Under the pieces are notes generated by a model. The model saw only the letters and a program-made list of their open reading frames with translations, was not told the origin of the DNA and did not search any database. Shown here one piece after another: positions 5,945 through 6,313 of a stretch of DNA of 6,313 nucleotides. Numbering within the stretch: position 1 is the stretch's first letter; each line of letters begins with the position of its first letter. The DNA comes from Cryomorphaceae bacterium (GTDB lineage: Bacteria > Bacteroidota > Bacteroidia > Flavobacteriales_G > Salibacteraceae), in assembly GCA_003564735.1 (NCBI GenBank), contig PXEK01000115.1, positions 1 to 6,313 of the forward strand, in the 5' to 3' direction. The position numbers and the translations under genes are program-made.

Positions 5945-6313
5945 TTAAAGGGTTTTGATTGTTTCAATAAAAAGTTTTACTTTTTCGGGGTTGGTATCGG
6001 GATATACTCCATGTCCTAAATTGGCTATATATTTATTTTTTCCAAAAGCATTAACCATTTCTTTTGTTCCTTGTACCAGATCTTCATCAGAGGCGTAAAG
6101 CATACATGGGTCAAGGTTGCCTTGCAGGGTTTTGTTGTTAGAGACACTGCGGCAGTGTTGTATGCTCATGTTCCAATCGACTCCCAGTGTGTTGCAGTCC
6201 AGTTGCGCCAAATCATCAAATGCTCGGTAGGCACCTTTGGCAAAAACGGTTACGGGCACTTCATTAATGGAACTACAAATTTCACGAATGGCGGGCAGCG
6301 CAAATTCCTTATA
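5945..6313 (-). CDS. hemE: Uroporphyrinogen III decarboxylase, C-terminal part (cut by window edge)
   Basis: The last 122 residues of a gene whose 5' end lies beyond base 6313; full HemE is about 340 residues, so roughly a third is present. HemE removes four acetate carboxyls from uroporphyrinogen III to give coproporphyrinogen III in cytoplasmic haem synthesis. Family blocks are plain: PVTVFAKGA, LGVDWNMS, KTLQGNLDPCMLYA and YIANLGHGVYPDTNPEKV. The His of GHGVYPD corresponds to His339 of the human enzyme. The catalytic Arg and Asp of the N-terminal half are outside the window. The frame is open from the edge; a GTG at 6257-6259 is internal (Val before PVTVFAKGA) and not a start. The OmpA-family gene follows after 11 bases, which suggests a shared transcript although the two functions are not obviously linked. 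Confidence 0.95.
   Translation of the reverse strand, partial: YKEFALPAIREICSSINEVPVTVFAKGAYRAFDDLAQLDCNTLGVDWNMSIQHCRSVSNNKTLQGNLDPCMLYASDEDLVQGTKEMVNAFGKNKYIANLGHGVYPDTNPEKVKLFIETIKTL

Noticed and set aside
5937..5965. Promoter-like TAAATTTC with an upstream TTG before the OmpA-family gene
   Set aside because: The last consensus base is wrong, spacing is off, and transcription would begin almost at the start codon; co-transcription with hemE, 11 bases away, is simpler.

Overview
The window looks like chromosomal DNA from a member of the Bacteroidota, probably a flavobacterium-like lineage. The evidence is moderate-to-low GC, start codons preceded by A-rich leaders rather than Shine-Dalgarno sites, TAnnTTTG-type promoter boxes, and protein types typical of the phylum (a POTRA-less Omp85 barrel, an OmpA with a large lectin-like N-terminal region, a UMF1-type transporter). 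The genus cannot be named from this sequence. All six genes lie on the minus strand, so the order of transcription runs from high to low coordinates.

Right edge to about 4734: the 3' third of hemE (uroporphyrinogen III decarboxylase, haem pathway) runs into the window from beyond base 6313. Eleven bases after its stop comes a secreted OmpA-family protein with an N-terminal jelly-roll-like region, an acidic Cys-containing linker and a C-terminal peptidoglycan-binding domain. A clear intrinsic terminator (4734-4771) closes this unit.

4718-3396: a UMF1/Atg22-like major facilitator transporter starts only 15 bases after the terminator's U-tract, so how it is transcribed is unclear. It is followed by a 239-base spacer holding a perfect DnaA-box 9-mer and, at its hldD end, a good Bacteroidota -7 box.

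3156-147: hldD (ADP-glyceromanno-heptose 6-epimerase, LPS core heptose) and a 498-residue Omp85-family outer-membrane barrel are separated by 12 bases and almost certainly form an operon. A MenI/YdiI-like hotdog thioesterase follows after a 103-base gap, and may be in the same transcript or separate. The last 146 bases hold a weak hairpin, a TATCTTTG box and a possible start codon with a C8 tract, which may belong to a gene lying beyond base 1.

Taken together this is mostly core-type envelope and cofactor biology: LPS heptose, outer-membrane barrel, peptidoglycan anchoring, haem and probably menaquinone. I see no mobile element, CRISPR array, tRNA, rRNA or defence system, and no convincing new multi-gene system. 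The items most worth a second look are the domain make-up of the OmpA protein, the short Omp85 next to hldD, and the terminator/start arrangement of the transporter.
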